A stretch of 64,000 nt of DNA, from positions 45,048,501 through 45,112,500 of the forward strand of contig CP136890.1 of NCBI GenBank assembly GCA_034359265.1, written 5' to 3'. This stretch comes from Canna indica (lineage: Eukaryota; Streptophyta; Magnoliopsida; Zingiberales; Cannaceae). Shown in pieces: positions 31,102 through 42,790 of the stretch (position 1 is its first letter; each line of letters opens with the position of its first letter). The translations under genes were made by a program, and so were the position numbers. The notes beneath the pieces were generated by a model, which did no database searches, was not told the DNA's origin, and saw nothing but the letters and a program-made list of their open reading frames with translations.

Positions 31102-31530
31102 CTCCACTAACTAGAACATGACTCAACTAACATGAGTGGATAAACATGGACTCAATGAAATGTGATAGACTCTACTAACTTAGAACTTGATTGGTCTGAT
31201 AAAAAGGATAAACATGGATTTGTAGACAGACATCTAGAAAAGATAAACATGGACTTTATTGTATTTCTTTCTATAAAAGAGTCTAATTTTAAGATTGACT
31301 TGACAACATTCCTTTGCCTTGTCAGTTGTCACTTCTCAGCTTTTGCAAATTGAAAATATCTTTGTATTCTAGCTTTCTTTACTTTGTTCTTTCTGTAGTC
31401 AATTTTAATGGCAAATTTTGTCTAATCCAGACAACCACAAAATAACTGGTGGGAAGCATCGTTTGGACAAATGCCTGGAGGTGACTATTTTGCCAATTGC
31501 AGTAAGTGCATGAAGGAAATGCCTTCGAAC
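31102..31530. other. CACTA interior with gypsy remnant, no clear gene
   Basis: It continues the gypsy leader/LTR remnant interrupted by LARD 1, with GGATAAACATGG words at about 31139, 31207 and 31240. A segment near 31430-31492 begins after CCAG and ends before GTAAGT-like sequence; it could be an exon but matches nothing I know. Confidence 0.35.
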
Positions 31531-31761
31531 TTATAGTGCTTGCCTTCTTGTCTTCTTAGATTCTTTGTGTAATGTTATAATGCCTTCGAACAATAGAGCA
31601 AGTTTTGAAATTAACTTAGATTCTTTGTCTTCTTGTCGAACAATTTGTCTTTGAAGGGTTTTAACTTTCTCTGTAAGGATCTTCTTTTCTTCTATCAAAA
31701 GTTTGTTCTGATCCCCAAGAGACTTGTTAAGTTTTGCCACTTCAACCCATTTGTCAAACAT
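31531..31761 (-). pseudogene. Copia gag coiled-coil scrap
   Basis: The minus strand frame has WVEVAKLNKSLGDQNKLL, EEKKILTEKVKTLQ and KESKLISKLALL, the heptad pattern seen after the zinc knuckle in SIRE/LARD-type gag proteins. Only about 76 codons remain, and their link to neighbours is unclear. Confidence 0.5.
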
Positions 31762-31832
31762 CTACTGATATGCTTCCTCAAGACTATCTACATATTGAAC
31801 TTTGCATTGATAACTATATGCATAAGAGTATA

Positions 31833-32151
31833 TGGCTTCGCAGATAGTGGTCATGCGCGAGCCATGCTAGGGCCACTTGGGGCACCGACCCCTCCGGTCG
31901 CTGGTGAACGGCCGTCCACCTCTAGATCCAGTTATGATCATAGTAGCAGAATAAGGACTCTAGAGGAGATGGTCGCGCGTCAGAGTCGGATGATGGAGGA
32001 GATGCATGCTATGCTACGCAACATGTCAGGTCATCCCGAAGCAGGCATCTCTTCGGCATCATCTCATCCATCGTCCTCGAGTCAGTCCACGCCGGTGTAC
32101 ACTCAAGCACTCCAGACCCCGCCATATGATCAAGACCATCCTCCATTGTGA
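31833..32151 (+). pseudogene. C-terminal exon of a CACTA gene (Transposase_24 type)
   Basis: The plus frame reads RVYGFADSGHARAMLG, a Pro/Gly/Ser linker, then TLEEMVARQSRMMEEMHAML with a Met/Glu/Arg helix, and a Ser/Pro tail ending in a TGA at about 32149. Plant En/Spm elements carry this sort of ending in their TNPA-like second gene. The upstream exons are missing or lost in the nest. It is the only coding evidence for the CACTA element. Confidence 0.65.
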
Positions 32152-32445
32152 TCATGAGATTTTGTTTATATTGACTTTGTTACTGAGATATTGAACTTGT
32201 TTAATTTATATTGACTTTGTTACTGAGATATTGATACTTCAATTTTGCATTTGAATTGTTTTTATACTATCGTGGATAATTATCAATATAAACATAATTG
32301 TTTTGATGTATATCTTGGTGTGTTTGTGATGTGTGAATGAATGTGTGTATGAGTGTATGGGTGTGTGAGTTATGTATCAGATAATGTATCAATGTATCAA
32401 TGAAAATTTTAAATTCTAAATTTTTTCGTTACCAGGTTCATATCA

Positions 32446-32745
32446 TCAGCAACGGCTTTCCCACGGCCGTCCGTGGGAAAGCCGTTGCTAAAAGTTTATC
32501 GAAAGCCGTTGCTGATGACCTACATCAACGGCTTAGCGACGGGCTTTTACTAACGGTGTTGCTACGGACTCAGCGGCCGTTGCTATTAGTGTTATCAGCA
32601 ACGGCTCCGTGTCCGTTGCTGATAATATTTTTAGCGACGGCCCAAGCGGCCGTTGCTGATATGTCGCAAAGTTATCAGCAACGCGAGTTTCTGTCACGGC
32701 GCTATTGCAACGGCTCAGCAACGGCATCAGCCGTTGCTGATGCCC
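32446..32745. repeat. CACTA 3' subterminal hairpin repeats
   Basis: Words CAGCAACGGC and GCCGTTGCTG alternate at least six times and pair with each other. They mirror the repeats at 17840-18125 and end at the terminal repeat 32749-32760. Confidence 0.85.
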
Positions 32746-32760
32746 ATTTTTCTAGTAGTG

Positions 32761-33695
32761 ATAGATACAATAGAGTTCATACACGACTATCATTAATAGG
32801 AACGGTAGAGCTTCTCATTCTCCCAAGGGGAAAAGATCACTTCCCTCACCTTCAGCATTACCATCAGCAAGGTAGTAGCCAAAACCTCAGGAGAAGAGGA
32901 ACAAAGAAAAAATACCATAGCCGGGTCAAGCATGACATAGAAAACATAGATAAGCAATGCCACATAAAATACCCACAACTCGAGCCAAGTAATAAGACTC
33001 ATGAGAGCAATATATAGCATGTCATTGATCATGGCAGACATGAATGAAGTTAAGTTGAATTCTCAACCGCTCTACAATGGCTCTATTTTTCGGTGTATCC
33101 TTGATGGGTTTGGCAGCGAAGCTCTGGAGAATTTTGCTTTTAACTCTTGCAATAATACTGCTAAGAACACTCGTAAGTGTTGAGGAGACATGAGAGAAAA
33201 TGCGATCATTCCGCTCACGCCAAATGAAGTAAATTGAAGAATTGAGTGTAATGCGCCTAATATAGCCAATGAGTGTGTTCCCTCACATGACATCTTCCCA
33301 CCATTTGAGTTGATCATCCTATTGATGCGAGGGGTTAGCCAAGCGGCAACCATATAGAATCTCGCGCCAAATGATAGTTGAGAATGGGCAATGGAAAAAT
33401 AAGTGCTCAATGGATTCATCCACTCCGCAAAAGCAACAACTTGTAGAAATTGTAATTCCCCAATGTGAGAGTCGATCAAGAGTTAGTAATCTTTGTGAGA
33501 GAGCAAGCCATAATATAAAAGAATACCTCAGGACCCTTCCTTTGAATCAAATAAGACAATGCCAAGTAATTATGGGTTTGGTGGGGGAAATGCTAGTGCA
33601 AGCTGATGCAATACTAAAGAGACCATCTACAGATGGCTTCCAAACAATCTGATCTTCGTTTAAGCTAGTGTTAACAGTGCCAATGGAGTCCCAGA
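32761..33695 (-). pseudogene. LINE: RT C-terminal zinc-finger region
   Basis: The minus strand reads DQIVWKPSVDGLFS, then SHWGITISTSCCFCGVDE and HLFFHCPF. This is the zf-RVT region that follows reverse transcriptase in plant L1-type LINEs and LINE-derived RT genes. Frames are broken after the HCPF block. It joins with 35483-36644 across the solo LTR and with 17772-17821 across the CACTA. Confidence 0.75.
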
Positions 33696-35482
33696 TGTTG
33701 GGTGAAATGGCTTACACTAGAAGGGGGGGGGTTAATAGTGTGTTTACTAATCTTTTCGCCTAATTTTGATTTTAATCGTTTAGTTGATTACTTAGGCAAT
33801 TAACAAATTAAATAACAAGTGGAAGCAAAGTAAATATGTTAATTAAGCAAACACAAATAGGAGCAATGCAAACACGGTGATTTATAGTGGTTCGATGCGG
33901 AAGCAAGATACAGCAATTAAGCAAACACAAGAAATCAACAATGCAAACACAAGAATTTTATAGTGGTTCGGCCCCAATGCCTACTCCACTACCTAAGCAC
34001 ACCGCTTAGGATTTCCAAACTAAGTTTTACTAGATTAAATCGTTTCCCTTACAAAGAGGACTTTGACCCGAAGAGTCTCGCTCTCAACCTAAGGCACTTC
34101 CACACCCGGAAGTCTCCGCCTTCTTACCGAGAGCACTCCTCCACCTCAACCTAAGGGACAACTCAACTAATCCTAGTAAACTAAGTTTACACAAGTGGCT
34201 TTACACCTTCTACACCAAGGATACCACTCAATCACAAGACCCAACACTAGGTCTTCTTACAAGTTCAAATATAATGAAATAAACAAGAAAATACAATAAG
34301 AAATGGAGCAATAAATCAAACAATGAAGTACTTAGCTCCACACAAAGTTTCCTAGCTTCCTTTTGATGCCTTTGATGGTGAATCAAAGAAGTCAAGGCTC
34401 AATCAAAGGGATGAGATATCAAAGCTAGGGTTTTCACAAGATTAACTCAATGAAAGCTTAGAATTGATCAAAGGATGGCTCAAGGAGGTTAGGAGTGATA
34501 AAAAAATTTTTAGGAAGGCTTAGGTTTGGGTATATATAGAGCCAAGAAGAAATGGAACGTAACAGGCGGCTCAACGGGCGAAAAACTAGCTATTTCCGCC
34601 GTTCGATCGCTTGTAGGTCGATCGTCGGTCGACCGATCAATCGACCGCTGGCTCAATCTCTCTGTGCGATCGACCGGCGGGTCGACCACCATATGCGATT
34701 CCTGCGATCCGCAATCCGGTTGACCGATCGGTCGATCGATGCGCCTTTTGCCAAATTTTGGCACACTTCGGTCGACCGACCGGTCGACCGAATTGCCTAT
34801 TGCCAATTTTTGGTAGCATTCGATCGACCGACCGGTCGACCGAACCTGGACTGGACTGGGCAGTTTGGTTCTGTTTGTTTGTTTTCTGGTTCCGTTAGTT
34901 AATAACTTTAAAACATAAATGTTATATAAGGATTACCCCCCATTTGGATTCAACAAAAATATCTAAAAAATCAAAATCCTTAAGAATCCCTAAAAACGAA
35001 TTTACCGAAAACGAAACTTTTCTATTTTTTCGGGTCAAATAAGGCTAGGCTAAAGGCTTCCAAAAAATCCCTAAAAATACCTCATTATCTAATTTTAACC
35101 CAAGGAACAATTACTGCCATTTTTTATGTCAAGAAACTATCTAGGTCATATAGCCCTCCAAGGAGCTCCCTAGGCTTAGTGAATTTAGGGCGGTTTTCGG
35201 GTTTTCATATTTTAGGATTCAGGATTGGTTTTAGGGTTCTTCGCATTATAAAGAGGATTTACAAAATATCTAGATACCCTAAACCTAAACTCTATCTTCT
35301 TGAAGAGTTCAAGCGCGTCGACCAACGTCCTTCCGATTTTCCAATTTCTCCGATTTTTTCGATTGCGGACGTCGTGCGCTAACCGATATGGAACCTGAAA
35401 GATTTCTCAATAAAACATTAGTTCCATGTTTGTTATCATTAAAACCGAGATTAAGACCAAGGTTGAAAACCTTAAGCCAACA
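33696..35482 (-). mobile_element. LARD-type solo LTR inside the LINE
   Basis: The 1787 bp start TGTTGGC on the minus strand (35482) and end ...TTCACCCAACA (33696). Flanks are CCAGA (33691-33695) and CCAGG (35483-35487), one change from a 5-bp duplication. When the LTR is removed the LINE frame runs through it (SAW then DSIGTV). It contains a partial 80-bp repeat (33885-33975), palindromes TCGGTCGACCGA-type at 34610-34850 and TATATATA at about 34530 (minus). Nothing internal remains. Confidence 0.88.
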
Positions 35483-36644
35483 CCAGGCACTAAGTAGATC
35501 AAGCTCATGGGCAAGACTGTCCATATGCCAAGTATTGTGTTGCCAAATGGAAGAAACCCTGGCGGTCTTACTCGAGTAGAGGCGGGCCTGTATATGGTTG
35601 TTCATCCTGTCAATAAGAAGATAATCAGGAATCCAAGGATCAAGCCAGAGGAAGGTATTCATACCATCACCAGTGCTTCCTTGCATAATCACGAGCAAGA
35701 AGGATGCTACGAAAACACCAAGAGCAAGCCCATGGTTATTTAACAAACCAAATGGAATCGTTGTTAAGATATTTAGAGCTGATCCAACGAATCCATAATG
35801 AGTCTTTCTTTAAAGCAATTGCCCAAATATACTTCATAAGATATGCAATATTAAGGTGTCAGAGTCGATGTAGCCCAAGCCCACCATTTTGATGCGGTTG
35901 ACATATATCATCTCACGAGACTTTATGGAAGCTCTTTTTATCATCACCACTCCATAAGAATCATGCAAGAAGTTGTTCAATGCGAGATGTGACTCTCTGA
36001 GGTAGCTTGTATGTGGCACACCAATAGGTGATCTTACCCAGTAGAACAGATTTGATAAGAGCCAACCTGCCCATGTAAGAAAGGTGCTTTGCCATCCAAG
36101 AGTGGATGCGGCTCTTGATGATCTCAATAAGAGAAAGGCAATCATTATATGTAAGTTGCTTGATCATAATAAGAGGAACAACCAGGAATCGAGTGGGGAG
36201 AGTACCAATAGGAATACCAAGAATGTCATGAACTCTATTCATCAAGTCTCTAGAGCACCCCGCCATATACATATTAGATTTGGTACTGCTTACAGATAGT
36301 CCCGAAATGTCTGCAAAGGACCCCAAAACATCTTTGATCGCTCTAGCATTAGATTTTGAGGCTTTGGCAAAAATAATGAGATCATATGCAAACGCTAAGC
36401 GAGTAATAAGCGGATTTGCCTAGCTCGGGTGTGGAGTGATCATACATTGCCTCTCTAAGTCATCAAGACGAGAATATGAGTGCTGCATAACAATAAGGAA
36501 CAAATATGAAGCCATGGGGCAGCCTTGCCTTAGGCCTCTAGAGCTTCAAAAGTATCCCACAGAATAGCCATTAATATTGATAGTAAATGAGGGATTAGAA
36601 ATACAAGCTCAGATCCAACTAATCATCATAGTTGGAAAACCATG
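35483..36644 (-). pseudogene. LINE: reverse transcriptase C-terminal half
   Basis: The minus strand reads RQGCPMASYLFL, FAYDLIIFAKA, FADISGLSVSSTKS, GIPIGTLPTRFL and LSYMGRLALIKSVLLGKITY then W, the order of plant LINE reverse transcriptase and its thumb. The motif C pair FADD reads FAYD, so a catalytic Asp is gone. It starts at about 36644 in the middle of RT (GFPTMMISWI), the usual 5' truncation of LINE copies. Confidence 0.85.
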
Positions 36645-38150
36645 CAAATGTATGTTTTGATTAATTCTTTTAAATTACAGTTTAGTATTCTTATAAGCAT
36701 AAGCTGTGTATGTTTAATTGAATAAGTCTAGAACATACTTGTTAGAATACTTCATTCTCAAGAGTCGAGAATATGAGTGATGGAGTATTCTAGTACAAGT
36801 TGTTAAATTAGTTCACGAACGTAGGAATAATAATTGGGCATTATTATTTCGGAAGATTGTCACCTTTGTTTGTTTCCATGATTAATATGAGATACTAATG
36901 AGGATGGCATACTGAGTCTCATGCTACATGACATTGGATGTCAAAAGAGATATCTGGACACTTATGAGATAAGTGGGTCGAACATGACACATAGATAATG
37001 TTCACATGGTATTTTACCAATGTCACTAAAATGTTATCTAGATCATATTAGTGCATATGATCCTTTGACCTTAGATGATATAGTTATCTTGTGCATAGGT
37101 GGCTAGAGTTTGCTACTACTTATATGCTCGTGCTTTGCATGTGCATCCGGCTTTATGTCGCTCTAGTTAGTTATGTATTGAGATAGGTGACCAGTCAAGA
37201 TGGGATTCATTACCCTGGGTAAACAAGAATAAGATCCTATGGATTTGAGGTTGTTCTTGATCAAGAAATCCTTGGCCAAGGTATCAGAGACTTAAATAGA
37301 AAGGAGTTCTAGTTTAAATCCTTTTGATCAAAGAATAGAAATTGAGAGGGATCTATATGGTCTAAGCTATAAGGTTTTACACTAGCCGTGACCTGGCTGG
37401 GTCAGGACCTTGTAATTAAAGGATATGTGTGCATGGTAAGTATGATTTTTTGGTTCATGAGAATGTTCTAGTTGAAGCATTCGTCACTACTTGGGTAGTC
37501 ATGGCATGTTATTCTAGTAGACATTACCCATGACTTATGAGAACTAAGGGTAATCTGGGGATTTTACTCTAGGTGCGGAAAAGAGTTTTCGGTGTTGTCA
37601 AAGTCTTGATATCATAATATCATTGCCAATTAGTGATGAACCTAGTTAGTCACACACAATAGAGCATGTTCTAGTTGAGAATGAATTTATTATAGTTAAG
37701 GTAGTTAATTAGGAATCAATTACACGATTCGGCTTGCGATACGATTGCAAGGATACTAGCACATCCCGAAGACAAATCGATCGATTAGGTGGATCTGAAT
37801 GAGTAACGTTTATATGGGATATAGACGAAGACTTCCTTATTTGGAGAACTACTATATGTAGAGGGTCTATATGCAGAAGTTTAAGTCAAGGGCTTATTGG
37901 GTGTTTAGGGATGTGATTCCTAAATTATGGGTAAGGCTTATTTGCTAAGAAGGAACACAAGGAAGGACATCCTTGACATCTATCCTCAATAGCCGACCCA
38001 CCCTAATCAGAAAGAGGACAACCTGCCTTCTAAGAGAGGTAAGAAACCCTAGAGAGCAAGTGAGAGCCGCCCCTTCCCTTGTGATTGTTGTCGCACCTCT
38101 CTTGGAGAAGAGGGGTAGCAATACCTTGTGACCATGCGCCTATTGACCGA
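36645..38150 (+). mobile_element. Angela-like copia LTR, right piece; no gene
   Basis: No coding frame is seen. The text shares words with the solo LTR at 56715-58417 (CTTGGGTAGTCATG, a long mostly non-coding body with repeated TATGAGA words), and would continue the LTR start at 17738 once the LINE is removed. The 3' border near 38050-38150 is uncertain. If complete it would be about 1.5 kb. Confidence 0.45.
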
Positions 38151-38757
38151 GTGTGGGGCAATGCGAGGACGTGATTGCATCGCGAGGAGGTGCATCTTCT
38201 TTTTCTTGGATTTCCCTTTTGTCATGGGACAATTTTTCTTGATATGACCATTTTCTTTGCACATGAAGCATACAACACTTTTTTTTTCGGCTTTTGGAGC
38301 TCCCTCGGCTAGGGGCACTAAGGGCTTCAAAAAACATGTTAAAACTAGGAGAATGACCATTATCTTCTCGTCATGAAGGGTAGTTAACTTTTAGTTTTGG
38401 CAAAAACATACAATATATTCAAAGATGCCCTTAGCTTGGAAGCCGAAGTGCATTGCATCACTTTTTCAAAAATCTCATTTGCCAATGTGCTATGATGTTC
38501 ATGGCTTGTGCGTTCAATTTAAACATCTCAATCTCATTTTCATTCCAAGCATGCATTTCATTTGTAGGTTTAACTTAGTTGATTTCTATCATGTTAAAGA
38601 CACTTATACCTTGAGTCTTTAGGAACGTGTACATTCTATCTTCCCAAAGTCCAAAGCTTGACTCGTCGAACCTAGGTGTAGAACCAACCAACTCTAGTGC
38701 CATTCTCGGATCAAGGCTAGATGTAGAGGAGATGTTGAGATCTCGATCTATGACATG
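38149..38757 (-). pseudogene. Gag fragment of a further LARD copy (minus)
   Basis: The minus strand reads PRFDESSFGLWEDRMYTF and LKTQGISVF at 38575-38680, then QCTSASKL and, in a broken frame, the CCHC knuckle CFMCKENGHIKKNC with a Lys-rich tail at 38200-38290. It is the same gag as in LARD 1. Confidence 0.75.
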
Positions 38758-38942
38758 CTCTAATACCAAATGTAAGTTCAATGTTCACACTAGTGGGGAG
38801 TGAATAGTGTGTACCACTAATTTTAGGCTAAGTTCAATTTTTTTAAATATGTTCTTGATTTCAATACAAGTATATGCTTTAGTGAGAAAATAATCAAGAA
38901 ATCAACACTAGATAAATCAATGCTAACACACCAAGATTTATA
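38757..38942 (-). mobile_element. Primer-binding site and LTR start of the minus LARD piece
   Basis: TGGTATTAGAGC (minus, 38757-38768) is the primer site. The LTR begins at 38771 and keeps GTGAATAGTGTG. It stops after about 170 bp at GATTTATAG, where oppositely oriented LARD sequence starts. Confidence 0.65.
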
Positions 38943-41812
38943 GTTTTGAATGTTTAAACTTAGTTTTAAACGAAACCATGCTCATTTAAACGAAAATAAT
39001 CAAGAAATCAACACTTGATATCTTTGACTTAAGGACATTATTTTCATCTCAAACTTGACATACATCATTTATATGGTCATTATGTGGTGTCATAAATGTT
39101 TGAATTACAAATTGGATAATTTTGAAAAATAATTGAAAATTACGAAAATAATATTGAAATTTCAGCATTTTAAGTTAATTTTATAAAAATATAAAAAATT
39201 GATTTTGAGATGCTTCTTGAAACTGCACCTTCATTGAAGAATCTAGTTTGTTGTGTAAAATTTTCATCAAGAATTTGATTTTTAGTTGAATTTTGAAGTC
39301 GGATTTCAGAAATACAAAATATCATTGTCTTGAAATGATAATTTTTTGATACTTTGATTTTTCGTTGAAAACATCAAATGAAAGTTTGTGTATACTACTT
39401 TGGTTCTATTTTTAATATCGTTCTCACTATTGTTTTAGTGAAATCATTTATAAAAATGATTTTGATAACTTGAAAATAAGTTTTTAGTTGGAATCGAGAT
39501 AGGTTTAAAATGAACTTAGAAAATTCATTTTGAGCTCAAATTTGACACATGCATCTTAAATAATCATTAGCGATGTCTGCAAAGTTTGAATGAAAATTGA
39601 TAACTTTTGAAAAAATACAACATTTATGAAAATACCACTGGGTTTTCGAGAATTTTATGAATTTATAGAAAACTAATTTTTGACTGATTCTTGAACATGT
39701 AGGTTCCTTGAAAAATCTAGGTTATCCAGTTAAAGTTTCAAACTTTTTCATCAAGAATATGATTTAATATGAATTTAAAAGTTTATTTTTTGTAAACTTG
39801 AAGTACCCTTTGACCTAAGTCAACAAAGTGACTTAGAAGCTTCATTTTAAGCTCAAACTTGAATGACATACTTAGATTCACTCATGTTAGATGTCTAGGT
39901 GCCTAAGTTAGTGAAAACATGAGTAGATAGCAAAGTTTGATACTTAGCTAATTTCATGTTTTCATGCCTACTTTGAATGAAATCGTGCTAAGTTGAAATT
40001 TTGATCAAATAATATTATTGTCACTTCAAACTTTATATACATGCTTTACATGACCATATCTTAGTATTTTGAAAGTTTGAATGAAAATCTGAAAATATCA
40101 TGACAAATTCCAGTTATTTACCAAAATGCCACTAAATTTCAATAAATTCTAGGAAAATATAGAAAAATGAATTTTAGTTGATTCTTGAATCTTCATTTTC
40201 CTTGAAAATTCTAGTTCATGGCATAAAAATTTCAAAAATATCCAGTAAGAATGTGATTTACTATAGATTTTTGAAGTTCATTTCGAAACTTGAAATTATC
40301 GTTCTCGTCAATTGCTCATTTTCCGATATTTTGAATTTTAGTCAAATCTTTGAATGAGTCTTCAAGTATGATGTTTTGAATTGATTTTTGGTACCATTGT
40401 AATATTTGAGAAAAATTAGAAATGATTTTTGATATCTAGATCAATACATGATAATATCAACACTTAAGCTAATGATTTCTAGACTTGGAATTTAGTTATC
40501 ATTTCATGCTATCATGTACGACTCAGTCTCATATTCGACATTTGGTTTTCATCCCTGTTAGTGTTAGCTTTTGTGTGTTGGCTATATTTGGCAAAAGTAT
40601 TTCACGTTGTTCTCAGTTGAATAGACAGTCACAACTGCGTTTGTCTATGAGGAGTTCTGGTTAAGTTAGTCAGTTGTAAGACAGTTACAACTGCTCATGT
40701 AACTGTGGTTTTGAAGAGGGGCTGCTACTGTGATGATGACTTTTGGTTTATGTAATTAATGATGATTCTCTTTATTATCTCTCTGATATTTTTAATAATC
40801 TTAATTACTTGTTTATTGCCTGCTTACTTATGTAATATTGAAGTGGACTTCATTAGTGATCCAGGCGATACTTCTGCAGCTATTATTGATTCAGTGCTTT
40901 ATGGTGACTCATGGCTGCCTGTTCGATTTGAACTGATTTTGTTTATGATCACTAATTAAGTAGGCATTTTTTTAGACTATTTGGTTTTCACATATATATA
41001 CTGATGAGAAGATCATAATATTTGAAGTGTCCTATGTGCGAAAATTGTGTTGCAAGATAAATGAGGAGTTGAGACTGCTGAGTGCAATAGATGGCAACAA
41101 ACTACTTCACTTATCTTCAAGACAAGGCGGAGTTGGGTTGTTAACTCACTACAACACAGAGACTGTGTGGAGGACGAAACTCTATGATTGTGATGTCTTA
41201 GAGAGGCAAGTCAGTTAGTACTTGTAATAGCAAATAAGTTATTTGTTATTTTCAATTCATTGTAGTACTGATAGTTGGATTTCGTCGTGTGAAATCCTAG
41301 AACTAGTATTGTACTTATTGATAGTGGATTGGGTATTTGTCCGGTGAGGGCCCCGCAGATTAGGTGACAAATTTGTCACTGAACTACGTAAACAATTCTT
41401 TGTGTTTGTGTGCTTCCTTGTGATTTTTGTTTTGGTACTTACTTTGCTACTTACAAGCAATTGCAATAGCAGTTACAACTTCATGTGTAACTGTCCCTTA
41501 ATAGAAGTTCCCCTAGAAACTATACTGTCAATCCCTTTGGTTAAGATCTTCATGTTTCATGGTTAATAGTTTTAGAGTCTCAACTTTGACTATAGGATGA
41601 CTTTTTCTTCTCTTTTTTTGATTGATGCCAAAAGGGGAAGAAACATATAAATTTAAGGGGAGAAACCTTAAGAAAATAATGCGCATAGATAGGGGTAGTT
41701 AATTTATCTAGATATGCATGTAGATAAGGAGAGAAATCCCTTAGTTGATATCCTTTATGCGTAATTGAAAGTATTTTATTAAGGATGTTTGTCATCATCA
41801 AAAAGGGGAGAT
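38943..41812 (+). mobile_element. Non-coding 3' internal region of a plus-strand LARD copy
   Basis: AT-rich, gene-free sequence with three degenerate copies of a roughly 200-bp module (about 39100-39300, 39585-39780, 40065-40290). It is interrupted by a solo LTR at 40556-41530. Its right end has ATGTTTGTCATCATC and a purine tract AAAAAGGGGAGAT (41800-41812) against the LTR. Confidence 0.7.
40556..41530. mobile_element. Copia-type solo LTR with duplication ATCCC
   Basis: ATCCC stands at 40551-40555 and 41531-41535. The 975 bp between begin TGTTAGTG and end ACTGTCA, a TG...CA pair. The body has GTCCGGTGAGGGCCCCGC and TTTGTCACTGAACTACG, words I associate with copia LTR leaders, and two related AGTTACAACT...GTAACTG phrases near its ends. 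A short open frame (41027-41218) inside matches nothing known to me. Confidence 0.75.
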
Positions 41813-42790
41813 TGTTGGCCTAAGGTTTTCAACCTTGGTCTTAATCTCAGTTTTGATGACAACAAACATGGAACTAATGTTTGAGCAAGAAATATTTTCA
41901 GGTTCCATATCGGTTTACGCATGATGTCCCCGATCGGAAAAATTGGAAAAACTGGCAAGGACGCTCGGATTTCGTCGGGAAGATAGAGTTTAGGTTTTGG
42001 GTGTCTAGTATACATGTATAATCTTCTATTTGATGTATAAGATCCCAAAAACCAAAATCCAAACCCCGAAACATGAAAACTAACATCTGCACAAAATTGT
42101 CTTCTGCGATCAATATGCAACCATTCTGCGACCAACTTGCTACCAATTTGTGATGGGCGGAGAGCCAATGACTCTTTTTTGAGCTATTGGGTGTCTTAAC
42201 TCGAAGTTGGTATCTTGGCTCCCTATAAAATGTTGTCCCCTACCTTCCTTTACCATTATTTGATCATCTTTGAGCCTTGAAAGAGCCATCCTTTGATTAT
42301 TGACCTAGTTGAATTTGAAACTTGATCTTTGCCTTTGCCCTTCAAAGATTCATCTTCAAAAGGCATCAAGAGGACTAGATTGCATCATTTGGAGCTAAGT
42401 ATTTGTTTTGTGTATCTATAGCTCCTTTTGTGTTGTATTATTTAATTTATGTATTAAGCTTGTGAATGACCGAGTGTGTTAGGTAAAGTGTGTGGTGTTT
42501 GCTTTGGTGTAGATGCTTAAATCCACCGATGTAAACTTAGTTTGCTAGAGATAGTTGTGAAGTCCTTAGGATAAGAGGTGTTGGAGGTACTCTCGGGTGA
42601 GAGTGACCCTCAGGTGTGAGGGTCGGTGCCTTAGCTTGTAAATTCTCTTGTAGGATACACTTAATCTAGTAAACTAGAGTTTGAAATCCTAAGCGGGATG
42701 CTTAGGTAGTGGACTAGTCATTGGAGCCGAACCACTATAAATCGCTGTGTTAGCATGCTTTCTTGTGTGGATCATTGCCTTAATAAGGAT
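41813..42790 (+). mobile_element. 3' LTR of the plus-strand LARD copy, 3'-truncated
   Basis: It starts TGTTGGCCTAAGG and runs through TATAAAA (42224-42230), the leader, and the GAACCACTATAAATC words. After about 42790 the match to other LARD LTRs is lost before their last 100 bp. It lacks the GGTCGACC palindromes that other copies have. Confidence 0.75.

Larger units (their letters stand above)
17822..32760 (+). mobile_element. CACTA (En/Spm) transposon, about 15 kb with nested insertions
   Basis: CACTACTAGAAA at 17822-17833 and its exact reverse complement at 32749-32760 are the terminal inverted repeats. Both ends continue into many copies of a CAACGGCT/AGCCGTTG subterminal motif (17840-18125 and 32446-32745), which belongs to this element only. 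A gene end of Transposase_24 type lies at 31833-32151. The core transposase exons are missing. ATAG stands on both sides (17818-17821, 32761-32764). CACTA elements normally duplicate 3 bp, and the strict 3-bp flanks TAG and ATA do not match, so the duplication is either 4 bp or one base has changed. Confidence 0.88.

Noticed and set aside
31431..31492. Possible host exon with acceptor and donor
   Set aside because: It is short, matches no protein I know and lies in a mosaic of transposon scraps. Splice words alone are not enough.
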